DNA from: Spinellus fusiger | Taxonomy: Eukaryota; Mucoromycota; Mucoromycetes; Mucorales; Phycomycetaceae | Direction of reading: 5' to 3' | NCBI GenBank assembly: GCA_025094145.1 | Contig: JALLLS010000070.1 | Coordinates: 119,599-183,598 of the forward strand | DNA length: 64,000 nucleotides | In this document: piece by piece, positions 37,971 to 48,494 of the stretch | Numbering within the stretch: position 1 is the first letter of the stretch | Layout: every line of letters starts with the position of its first letter | Translations under genes and position numbers: made by a program | The notes under the pieces: generated by a model | What the model was told of the DNA's origin: nothing | What the model saw: the letters and a program-made list of their open reading frames with translations, nothing else | The model's database searches: none

Positions 37971-38945
37971 GTGCGCCTGCATTGCTCTCTCTCTCATTTA
38001 ATTACTCGCTGATACAAAAACATTATTAGTATACTATCTACTATAGTCATTTTATGTAATATTCGATACGCTCATTCATTGTATGTGTAAAAAAAACATA
38101 GGAACTACGTTTTATCTAGAATCATTACTCTATTTTTAATGAATAGTGTGGACATGAAGATATATTCTTCATTGAAACAATTGATATTTACTGTTATTTT
38201 TGTTTATAAAGAAACTTTACTGAAGTAATTCATATTTATTAATGTCTTATTTACAGGAATACTGCACTGAAGCAACTTATAGACTTGTTATTGTCTTATA
38301 AATAAATAAATAAATTGATATCATTTGTATTTACTCCAATACTCATAATGGGATTATATTTAGACCGTCAATATTGAATATTATTACACCTAACAATGAC
38401 ATGCATACAATTCATATTTTCTACTGCTCTATCTATAAATAAACAGTATTAAAACAATTGATGTTTAATATTATTACATCTATAATTAAACTACATTAAG
38501 CCAGTTCATGATTGCTTCTGTTACATTTCTTTTTAAATAAACCTCATTGAAATAATTCATATTTGCCATTACTGTATCCATTATAGATATAAAAAGATAC
38601 TATTAATCTACCTAACTAGTATTGACTCTTATCGATTAAATGCTGTTGCTATAGCTATTATTATTATTGTCCGAAGCACTAAAATATAGTCAGTGATTTA
38701 TTATGAAAAAAGTCACCCACTCTAGTCAATAGAATAGTTACAGTACAAGTATCAATGAAGAAAACCCATCCCCAAGACAATGTATTTTTTCTAATGGTTT
38801 ATGGTTTATTTTATTTCTGTAGCATTGGGTTATACCTGCATGTAAAGCATATTTTGAGATATATTTCAGGTACACCTTTCTTTAGGTAGGTATTGTTTGT
38901 GTTCTTTCAACGTGTGATATGAGGTGGGATGTATTTAGTTATGTT
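37971..38945. other. Convergent intergenic, nothing recognised
   Basis: AT-rich spacer between the 3' ends of the coiled-coil gene (plus) and the Pan1-like gene (minus). It contains loosely repeated phrases such as attgaaacaattgatatttac / attgaaataattcatatttgc several times between 38165 and 38570, possibly old tandem duplication. No open frame of quality. Confidence 0.5.
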
Positions 38946-41900
38946 TTATAACACAGATCCGGCAACAGAAGATGTGCTACGATCATTTGTCTTTGTTGGT
39001 TTGAGACGCTTTCCTTGATGAATTTGGCTTAGCAGCATAGATCGTCCATCGGATGGTGGTGGAGCACTGCTTTGGCTAGAAGGTGCTTGTGACATAACAG
39101 GCGGAGGAGGGGGAAGAGGGATAGAACCAGAGACCATCATAGGAGGGGGAGGAGGTGGTGGTGGAGGAGGAGGGGGAGAAGGAGGAGTAGCCTGAACATT
39201 AGAAACAGTGGAAGGAACTGGACTAGGAAAAATAGAAGGGCCTACATAATGAAAAATGAATGAGTTTCAGTTTATGTGTGTATCTCTGTGCAGTGAGACT
39301 TACCTTGTCTCTTAGCCATAGCATGGAACAACATACCAGCCATGTTTCTGGCACTACCAGCAGCAGGGAACTCGTTTTCATCATCAGAATCCTCATGGTT
39401 AGCAACATCCCAACCGTCATCCGAGTCACTGTCTTCATTCGCTTTAGTTGCATTGAAAGCTGATGAAGCAGCAAATGGATTGTAGCTGATACGCTTATTG
39501 TCCAAAGAAAGAATCTCTTTTTCAGAAGTCTTCTCGATTTCTAAAGAATGGGTCACTTTTGGTTCACCTTGCTTTAGCTTGGCAAATGGATTGTTGCTAC
39601 TAATTTTGGCAGCTAATGAAGGGTCAGCAACTACACTAGTCTCAGCAGGATTTTCTGCTGGTATTGTTGTTGATGATGATGATGTTGATGATGTTGTTGT
39701 TGATGTTGTTATTGTTGGTGGTGGTGGGGGGGGAGGAGGAGGGGGAGGGGGAGAAGAGGAGGAGGAAGAGACAAATGACAATCCAGTATCAAATGAAGGT
39801 TGGATCACTGGAGTTGTAGGAACCATTGGAGCTACTGAAGTCATAGGTGATGCATCTGGGTGCTTAGCATAAGGAGCATACAGTGCTTGGGGTTCTTCTC
39901 TCTCTCTCTGCCTTTGTGCTTCCTCCTCTTCTGCCTTTTGAATAGCTTCCATTCGTGCCAATCGCTGGTTTTCTTCTTTCTCTAATACCATACGTCTTCT
40001 TTCTTCTAAATCCTTCTCATCTTGGATTCTTCTCTCTCTTTCTGCTCTTTCATCTATACGCACTTGTTCTTGACTATTCACTCGTTCTTCTTGGAATTGA
40101 TAATCATAGGGTGCGAACTCTTTACCGTCTCCTCTCACTTGTCTTTCTGTATCAACACGTCGATAATCCTGGTTGCGTGATCTTATCTGAGCTTGCTGTT
40201 CAGCATTTCTCATTTGATCTAAATAAAGGTCCCATGAATAAACACTCTTTCTTTGTTTGTATATCACTATAGATAACTTACATTGAGCTGCTATTTCCAT
40301 TTCATCTTGCTGGTGGGGTTTGCTGGGAATTGGTGTGGGTGTGGGTTTAGGAGATGATATTCCCTTTTTAGCATGCAATGCTGCCAATCGTTCTTGAACA
40401 CGCCTTTCGGCCTCTTTCTTAATCTCTTCAGCAGTTCTTGGCTTTGATGAAGAATTCATGCCTGGATTAACACTACTATTTGGCACAAAGGATGCATTAG
40501 ATGTAGTAGACACACTTTCAGCCAGTGAGGGAGACTGGTACATGGATGTATTTGAACTCAATGACCGTGAGCTAAATGATGATGCCCCTTTGGATGGAGA
40601 CTCATACGAGACATCACGGCTCAATTGTTCAATAAACCGACGAAGTTCATACGACATGTCTTGTCCTTTTTCAAACCGTCTCTTGTCAACAATGGCTGTC
40701 GTATCATACAGACTGGACAGATAATGAAGATCACCCCTAAGATCCTTCAGTGTTTCCCGCACATTCTCCATGTTTCGTTCAAATGTGTCTGCTCGTCTAT
40801 CACACTCTTGCTTTTCTTCTTCAGCACGTCTTAATTCAAAGTTCGAATCTTTGCTTGAAGTTATGCCTGTTTTACGAGCAGCCATCATAGCCTTGGCCTT
40901 GGCACGAACACGGTCTGCCTCAGTAATAGAGCCCCCTGGACCTGTAGGTTGAAGAAATGCCATAAAGTCCTGTCCACCATCATTCTTTCGTCCATGTCGT
41001 ACTTTACTGTCTCTCAATTCTACTGCTGCACTACGCACCTGTCGTGCCAAGACAGGAACATCTCGATTGCACAAGTACTGAATCTCATCTTGCAGTGTCT
41101 TTTGTGTCTCTAGTAGATCAAACAGAGTGTCCTCATTTTCCAAGTACTTTGCACTAGTTGGGTTTGTTTTATAGGATCGTGTGAGTGCTTCTTGAGTTTT
41201 TCGAATCCCTTCTTTAAGCTCTTCAATTGAATACAGTGAGTGAGCTGAAGAAGATCGGGTAGGTTCATTTTGGCGTGTTCTGGCAGTGATCTTATTAAGT
41301 TCACGCTTTATCTCTGTCAGTTGAAAACGTAGGTCACTCACACGGCCATTGTCCATCTCGTTCCGGTCGTTCTCACGGGTATAACCATGAAGTTGTGGTG
41401 AAGATGCGAATCGACTAGGGCCTTTTCTGCGTGTACTTGAGATATAACCATGGGATGCCTCTGAATCTGCCTCTGAATCTGCCTCTTCTTGATGTTGGTG
41501 GTGTCTGTAGTCTTGATTGAGAGTGGAAGATCGACCCAGTGATGCTGATAGGTTAGGAGAAGGAGAGCGATTTCCAATAACAAACTTCTTTAATACGCTG
41601 GAAGGGGGTGCTAATTCTACAGGCAAGATGGTAGGAACATCAAATCCGTTGAGTTTTCTGTAGATGAGGTGCATAGCGACACAGAACTCGTCTGCATCTA
41701 GACTTCCTCTATTGTCTCTATCGGCATGATTCCAAATCTTCATCAGGTCTTGTTGTGCTATTTGAGACTGCAAAAACACTTGTTTTGCTATTTCCCCTGA
41801 CATGTAACCTGTGCCCGATGTCTCCCATGCCTGGAATATCTCACGATATCTATGCATTTCTTCAGGACTCATTTTCCAAAAGAACATGTCTGGAGCGTGA

Positions 41901-42031
41901 GTGCTCATACTAGGGAGGAGGTTGGCATATCCATTCTGATTCGGCATCATCTTACTGGCAAAATCAGTGTTTTGCAAGCGCACTCTATGCTGCTGCATAG
42001 GTGGTGCAATACCTGTACGCATTGGTATCAT
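38946..42031 (-). CDS. PAN1: Pan1-like actin/endocytosis scaffold (EH domain, WH2)
   Basis: Three exons, 42031-40282, 40218-39304 and 39241-38946, for 986 aa. An EH domain occupies about residues 50-140 (MSPEEMHRYREIFQAW...GYMSGEIAKQVF) with an EF-hand loop DRDNRGSLDADEF. A coiled-coil middle follows, with Arg/Glu-rich helices at about 640-730. Then come poly-Pro, an acidic DSDSDDGWD segment, a second poly-Pro region and a C-terminal WH2-like motif (RSMLLSQIHQGKRLKPTKT). This is the order in yeast Pan1, which activates Arp2/3 at endocytic patches. Yeast Pan1 has two EH domains and is larger; only one is visible here, so this may be a shortened relative, or a 5' exon with the first EH was missed. 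The 63-nt first intron is a multiple of three and also reads open. Confidence 0.85.
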
Positions 42032-44269
42032 AGCAGAAGTAAACGTCTTGGTCTGTAGTGAGGACTCTTTCTATTCTTCCCTCTGTAAGTCATGTGTTAA
42101 TAAATAAAGCCAATCATAGGAATCATAGAAATACTAAAAAGTAAATGGACCCACCCACTAACCATCATTAATTCCTTTTTGGTCTATCCTCCTACCTCCT
42201 TCAGTATAAAAAAACGGGAAAATAACATGATCTTTTATAAAAATGGATAGAGCAGCCACATGAAAATAGAAAATCAAGTCCTCATAAGGATATTTAATAC
42301 TCCGAAATACTACATACACACCAGGAGATTTTTGGGATATATAAGGAAAAATTCTGAGAATAAAATTGAAAAATTCTTATGATTGGCTAATGTGTTTGAA
42401 AAATATTTTTCGCTGTCTAAATGAGCTATTTCAAACTCTACCTGCCTGTTTAAGCAATAGCTACTGACTTTGCAATTAAAAAGTATAGAATTGGCTGTAA
42501 AGAGAAGAAATAGAACAAGAATCACCCCAAAATTAAAACTCAGTCACTGAATTTATTGTTTAACATAATGTGTTATCATTAGGCCCACAGTATTTGCAGT
42601 ATAATACTGCTTAAAGAATATTTATTACAGAACTTATAGAGTTAACTCTAGTAATCTTTGTCCATAAAATAGAACCAAATTCACTTACATTGAGAACAGT
42701 ATAGACATTCATTGACTCAATATTCATAATCACTTCAGTAACTATGTTATTGTAACTGGTATTAACAGTGGTGCTTAATGATAAGGTATTGTTTCTAATA
42801 CTGGACTTTAGGCCCAAGGCAAATAGAGTGTGAATTGTTTGACGTATAAATTTGACTTGTGGATTTTGAATTGTGAATTTTATGTGGAGGCTAGTGTATA
42901 CATCACCAGAATAGAGAAAGATAAATTATTATTTGTTTTGATATTCCCTTCCTTTTGTTATTTCCCACACTGCATATACAACTTAACACCCAAGTACTCA
43001 TCAATATGAGCATAGCTGAGCAAGTTAATGTGCCATTATTAACAAAGAAAAACAATAGAAGGAAGTTTTAGGCACTACCAAGGACTGTTCTGAAAGTAAA
43101 AAGGTAAGCAGTGTCTTCATCTGGGCTTGAGCTCATTGTAATCCACAAGACACTCATTGTATTGTTATTAGGCAAGTAAAGACTCCTTTCAAGTCAGTCT
43201 CAGGTGGTCATCTATACTATCTAGGGTCTCTAGGGTATACTCCTGAGCATATTTATCTATCTCCCAAGGATAAATCACAAAGCTTTTAGGTTGTGGATTC
43301 TATTGCTATGAGGGAATGCACTTGGGCAGTAACTATAGTCATAATATAGTATGAGCTATACTATTACAATAAACAATTTTATTCATAAACAATATATTTT
43401 ACTGATAATACAATTTGATATTGAAATATCCATAAAAAGGAAATAATAATTTAGATACTTTCAAACCTTTTATTTTAAACAGTCACATATAAAGGCAGAA
43501 TTCGGGATGGACGTAAAAGGAATGAGTTATCACCGCTTAAAGGCCAGAAGAACCTTTGGGTGTGTAAGAAAGGAACTGACCTCAAAGCGGTGATATTATA
43601 TTATATTCACGTCATGATAGTATTTTCTTTATATAGAATATCTTATAATCAAATTATAGTAGTGATGAAAGAAATGTAACCGATGTCTTTCGAATTCCAG
43701 GCCATCTTCTATACTAAATAAATGACAGATACCATTCTTTTCTCTTCTCATAACACTTATTTTCATATAATATCTGACTAAAGCAGCACCATAAATATCT
43801 TCTTCAGAACCTCTGAGATGTATAAGAAGTGAATTGGCTTTGAGATTTGTTCAGCCATCTTACACAAGGACCCGAGCCTAGACTCTACTTAGGTCGAGGC
43901 ATCTCGTATGTTCAACATACCTTCTACTACTGAGGGACAAACGCAGTATACATAATATATAATATATACTAAAAATACTTGTGTTTTGAAAAAAGATGTT
44001 TTTTCTACCTAACTATAAATATACATAACATCATACATTCATATATTATAACATTGATAGGGTTATATAAATATTTTTAATTATGAGAGAGATAATATCC
44101 ACAAGAGATACTGTTTATGGATATAAGTTTGTTTATATAATCTAATTTTGTCTATAATAAATATACAAATATATTGTAAACTAAGGTATCTTTATAATTT
44201 TATATAAACATTAAAAATTATATTGTGTATATTAATATATTTAATTTATGTAGTTAATTCTATTTTATA
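42032..44269. other. AT-rich repeat-island flank without genes
   Basis: About 2.2 kb with no coding-quality frame. It contains an imperfect hairpin at 43528-43595 described separately. Stretches near 43105-43330 look like decayed coding or repeat DNA but could not be assigned. Confidence 0.5.
43528..43595. other. Imperfect 21-bp stem hairpin
   Basis: The left strand ttatcaccgcttaaaggccag pairs with the right strand ctgacctcaaagcggtgatat over about 17 of 21 positions. An inner CCTTT/AAAGG stem lies within the loop. It is in gene-free DNA. It could be a structured RNA, a terminal repeat of a tiny fold-back element, or chance. Confidence 0.4.
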
Positions 44270-45200
44270 TGCTTGTAGATGTTTTTCACTGTGAGGGGCA
44301 TAATCAATCACTACAAGGAAACTAACCGAGTTGAACTCTTGCCCAAGAGTAGTTGAAAGAGAAAAGTCAACAACAGAGCCCTCTGATGTTTGAGAAGAAC
44401 AATTGTGTGTGATTCCCAACAAACCAAAGAGACTATGAGGGCAGCCATGGCCATCAAGGCCTCATAACCAACTTTGAAGAAGTATCTTGATGAAATAATA
44501 TTCCATTATCTCAGTCCAGTGTTGAAAATCTTTGTTGCAAAGAAAAACACAGAGTCTTGACTATAGTGAGCTCAAGAACATATCAATCGGACGCATGAAT
44601 AATAGCAGAAGATAGTCTGGTCAGATGAGTTCAGGGTTAAGCTAATAAGCTGTTAAAGTCATCATCCAGTATAGCATAAACTTTGAGTCCAATAATGTCT
44701 TGGAGAAGAGGTTTGGAGGTGGTGGAATGATATTATGTATTGTTTTAGTGGGAAGAGTGTTGGGAGATGAGTCATAGTAGAGGGTAGGATACTATGACAA
44801 GTACATTGATGTACTTGGGAGAGGTGAACTGCCACGAACTCGAATCTCTCTCTTATAAACCCTAGAGTCAGTTACCGCCTACATGAGGACGATGTAAGAC
44901 CCCATAAGAACAAGGCAACTCAATGAAAGAGTAGTGAATGGTATAGTAATGACTCTTTACTGGTCCTTGCAATACTGATCTCAATCCAATGGAGGGAGCA
45001 TCTGTAGACTTAATTGAAGATCATCAGGAAGGACAGAAGGGTACATTCTACCAAGGAAAAGCTGGAGGCTGCTCTGATGCTGGAATGAGGTAAAATATAT
45101 AAAGTGACAGATACTCTCATTTCCAGCATGGGGCGGAGATGATAGGCAGTCATTAATGTCAAGGACTAATGGTGGTTACTAAGCAACCTTGTAATAAAAA
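44270..45200 (+). mobile_element. Heavily decayed Tc1/mariner transposase relic
   Basis: In broken frames the plus strand shows Tc1 landmarks in order: IVWSDEFRVKLI near 44610-44645, RFGGGGM near 44707-44730 and a degenerate form of the QSPDLNPIEHLW block near 44955-45005. Stops and frameshifts are frequent, so it is much older than the neighbouring copy at 45410. Terminal repeats were not found, so the borders are approximate. Confidence 0.55.
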
Positions 45201-45409
45201 CCACTGTTATTTATTATCAACACTATTCTATGTATCTATTGTAAGTTTTACGTCTTTAGCTAATGAATTCATAAAGTTATAACACTATTAAGATAAAATA
45301 TGAAACTAAAAAAGGAAATATACATTTGAATAAATCCCTATTCTTTCTTTTTCTCACTTTAATATAATTTAGATTTTTTATTTTATATAAGACAATATAA
45401 TTTAGAATC

Positions 45410-46745
45410 TATAGTGTCCAGCATAAACTCTATAATATTTTTTCATTTTCCGACCTTTATTTTGCTCAAAATATTTTTTTTTGCTTATTCCCCATTTCTT
45501 CTTTTTCCGCTATAACATCTATTATGTCTAACACTACTGAACAAGCCAACAAACCGATTGGAAACAGGAAAAATAATGTCAACAAGTGAATTCGTCAACT
45601 CATTGTTCACGAGGTCACTCAACATGGCACCAGCCAAGTGGAGATTGCAGCCATGTTTGGCATCAGTAATTCTGCTGACAGCCTCATTATGAAGAGATAC
45701 AGGGAAACTGACTGTTTCAAAGCAGGGAAGAGCTCCGGGCACAAGTCCATTCTGACAGAGAGGGTTGAGAGAGAAGTCTCTTGCAAGGTGGCAAGAGATT
45801 CCTTCCAGAGCATGAAGGAGCCTCACCATGGAATGCCCACCCAAGTGTCCATGAGCACTTTTAGAGAAATGATGAAGAGGATTAGCCTTTCTTCTTTCAG
45901 GGTTGTTAAGAAACCTTCTCTCAGAATTAAACACAAGAAGTTGAGGCTTACTTAGACTAGGACCTACCTTCATTGGATAGATGAAGACTGGAAGACAGTC
46001 ATCTGGTCCGATGAATCGAAGTTCCAGCTAATGAGCAACAACAACCACAGCAAGGTGGTGCTCAGGAAGAAGGGGTGACTCCACCCAAAGAATGTGAAGC
46101 CGACGATGAAGTTTGGTAGTGGTGGGGTGATGGTGTGGGGCTCCTTTTCTGGTGAAGGTATCCATCAATAGTGCCAAATACACTGGTATTTTAGAAGATG
46201 CCTATTGCTCCGAGCTGGTTTGTCTTTTTGGCACTGAATTCAGTGGTAGGCTATGTTCTTCAAGAGGACAATACCAGTTGCCATACTAGTAAGAAGACTA
46301 GGAAATAAAAGGATGAAAGGAGGATTGCCACAATGGAGTGGTGGCTCTCTCAAAGTCCTGACCTGAACCCAATTGAGCATCTTTGGGAAGAACTAGACAG
46401 AGTAGTCCGCAAGAGGATGACCCCAGCAATTACCCTCCAGGATCTGAAGGCTCTCCTGGTCCAAGAATGAGACATAATTCCCAAGGAGGTTACCAACAAC
46501 CTCATTGCCAGCATGTATTGAAGATGTAGGACTGTCATTGAGGCCAAGGATGGAAACACTAAATATTAAGGGCTTCCACCCAATAAACCTGTATTTATTA
46601 TTCTGTTGACCTTCTTTATACTTCATCTGATTTTCAGGTCTCTACTGTGTGTTTAATGTATGTTTTTATGATAAAGAATAAGTATTTCCTATTACAGAAT
46701 TATTTTGGAAAATAAAATAAATTAGTGTTTATACCGGACACTGTA
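45410..46745 (+). mobile_element. Tc1/mariner element with TIRs and TA duplication
   Basis: The left TIR (45412, tagtgtccagcataaac) and the reverse complement of the right TIR (46743, cagtgtccggtataaac) agree at 14 of 17 positions. Each is flanked by TA (45410-45411 and 46744-46745), the target duplication of the Tc1/mariner superfamily. The element is about 1.33 kb with one transposase gene, now broken. Its right end is overlapped by the target-site duplication of a LINE, so the LINE came later. Confidence 0.85.
45518..46530 (+). pseudogene. Tc1-like DDE transposase, broken
   Basis: An N-terminal helix-turn-helix region (VEIAAMFGISNSADSLIMKR) is followed by an HTH-2/linker (SILTERVEREVSCKVARDS). 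The catalytic stretch is WSDESKFQL near 45990, then FGSGGVMVWGSF, then SQSPDLNPIEHLWEELDR near 46350-46400. Several in-frame stops (for example TGA near 45587, TAG after KLRLT near 45954, TGA near 46076) and frameshifts inactivate it. The third catalytic acidic position lies in EHLWEELD. Confidence 0.85.
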
Positions 46746-46756
46746 TTATCCCAAGT
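46740..46756 (+). repeat. Target-site duplication, 5' copy (LINE insertion)
   Basis: actgtattatcccaagt here matches actgtattatcctaagt at 47822-47838 (16 of 17). The pair flanks the truncated LINE. The first bases belong to the right TIR end and TA of the Tc1 element. Confidence 0.85.
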
Positions 46757-47821
46757 GCAATGTACTCTGGCAAAATGTTCAAAGAATAGGACGGGCTCAC
46801 AACCCTCCTAAATATCCATTAAAAGTAGCTTATCTTGAACGTCTTCAAAGTGAAATTACTAGTCTAGTACGTGGCAAGAATCCACTGGTGACGGTAGCCC
46901 GTGGACTATATAGACCTGTTTGGGATCCAATTCTTCTACTACCGTGCACGCGCAAAGAAAGACATTGTCTACTAAAATGGAGGATTGCTTGGTTACCACC
47001 AACACCTTCAGTTCCTTGCCAATGTGGCTACCTATCTGCCAATTGGGACCACTTTCTCACTTGCACATTCGTTGACCATGAATGCTCCACGTTCTTGTTC
47101 CTCTTAGTTCCTGCACCACCACAAGACGTTCATCCAATTGACTATTGTCTAAATCTTCTGCTGCGCATGGTTAAGTCTTTTGTTAAATGGCGAGACCTTT
47201 GGCCCAGTTTGTTAATAATGCTGCAAGCCATTGATCGAGCCACGTCTACTCGAGACTTTAAGGTAGAGCCATCAGCTGGTAGCTTGCTCATTGAGGCTGC
47301 TGATGGGTGTGTTGAGCGGGAACGCCAACGCCGCCATAGAGTGCAAAGACTCCTGCAGCAACAGACGCTGTATCCTCACTTCTCATCCGATCTCTCCTCT
47401 ACCACCCATTCTTAACCCGTTTAGCAAAGCCAGAACCTGTTAGTGTAATTGCTAGATATATTCTCAGGATTGTCCGAGTTGCTCTAAGTATCTCTCGTTG
47501 GATTTCGAATCGCCACAGGATGATGGTTATCTTTTTGGTGTCCTGGTTTCCTTGCTGACTTTATGGCATTTTTGGCTGTCTATTCATAATTATCATTTTA
47601 CCATCATTTCTCATTTCTCATTTCTCAGCATTTTTCCCTCATTTGAGGTTTTGTATTCTCTGTCCATCTGTCTCTTATTCTTCTGCATTATTTTTTCACT
47701 TTTGTATTTGAAGTGTTTCTTTGTTTATTCTTATTTTATTTTTCAAAAGTTCTCATAGGGTGGCTGACATGCCCAATGCGCGAATAGCAAACCACACCCA
47801 AAAAAAATAAAAAAACTTTAA
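46757..47821 (+). mobile_element. 5'-truncated LINE (non-LTR retrotransposon) copy
   Basis: The sequence begins abruptly inside the LINE reverse-transcriptase ORF. It matches the reverse complement of the copy at 60448-64000 from the NVLWQN segment to the 3' end, including about 400 bp of 3' UTR and an A-rich tail (ccaaaaaaaataaaaaaac). 17-bp target-site duplications flank it. This is the classic 5'-truncated product of target-primed reverse transcription. Confidence 0.9.
46759..47415 (+). CDS. LINE ORF, intact C-terminal fragment
   Basis: An open frame of about 219 codons covers the C-terminal part of the LINE polyprotein downstream of the reverse-transcriptase core. It contains a Cys/His cluster (PCQCGYLSANWDHFLTCTF) like the C-terminal zinc knuckle of many non-LTR elements and ends in SDLSSTTHS. 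Unlike the copy at 60839-62845 it has no internal stop; codon TGG-CGA here reads TGG-TGA there. It lacks a start and the RT motifs, so it is not functional by itself. Confidence 0.75.
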   Translation, partial: NVLWQNVQRIGRAHNPPKYPLKVAYLERLQSEITSLVRGKNPLVTVARGLYRPVWDPILLLPCTRKERHCLLKWRIAWLPPTPSVPCQCGYLSANWDHFLTCTFVDHECSTFLFLLVPAPPQDVHPIDYCLNLLLRMVKSFVKWRDLWPSLLIMLQAIDRATSTRDFKVEPSAGSLLIEAADGCVERERQRRHRVQRLLQQQTLYPHFSSDLSSTTHS

Positions 47822-47838
47822 ACTGTATTATCCTAAGT

Positions 47839-48494
47839 TTAATGTTTTTGAATAAAGCAGTTTTGTCTTTGCTCAAAAACTATACTTTATGAATTGTCTT
47901 ATTTATTTATTTAAAAAAGGCTATTAGTAATAATAGAATAAAAACTACCAAATAAATAGAATGATTGCATAGAGTGCTAAAGTATCATTGCTGCTGTATA
48001 AACGTGTTAGTACAATTGTAATTACAATTATAATGACTATGACTATGACTATTATTGTCACCACTACTATTTCTATATTGTGTTGATATTCTATCAAGTG
48101 AATCATCTCATCTTATTCAGATAGCCAAGAATAGTACTTTATTCACTCTGTAACTACTTTTGTTATTTGCAAAAGATAACTTATGTGGATCATTGGAAAT
48201 CTTTGTCTTGTACTCAGCTGGATAGGCTATACTATTGGGTATAAGTTCTCAAACACTATAGAGTAGATGATATCAGATAGCTGTCGATACAATGGAATAG
48301 TGTTTCTCTTATAGAACACAATGAGTGCCTTGGTATAAGTCACATCTACACACCCTCTCTTTGTCCATCTTCCTCCAACAGTAAGACTCCAGTGTGGGAT
48401 AAAAGCAGTCGCTGTGGCTTCGGTACAATCCCAAGGCACTCTTTCTCTCTACTACTTATCACCTTCTTCCCCTTTTTTTCCCTGTCTCTTTAGC
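47839..48494. other. Upstream region of the SPF45 gene
   Basis: AT-rich flank after the LINE's 3' target duplication, then a more GC-balanced 150 bp before the SPF45 start at 48495. A pyrimidine-rich stretch ending ctctttag, directly before c-ATG, suggests a 5'-UTR intron acceptor; the donor was not fixed. No other gene recognised. Confidence 0.45.

Noticed and set aside
47498..47758. 86-codon frame downstream of the truncated LINE ORF
   Set aside because: Lies in the LINE 3' UTR, which is shared between both copies but not open in the other one.
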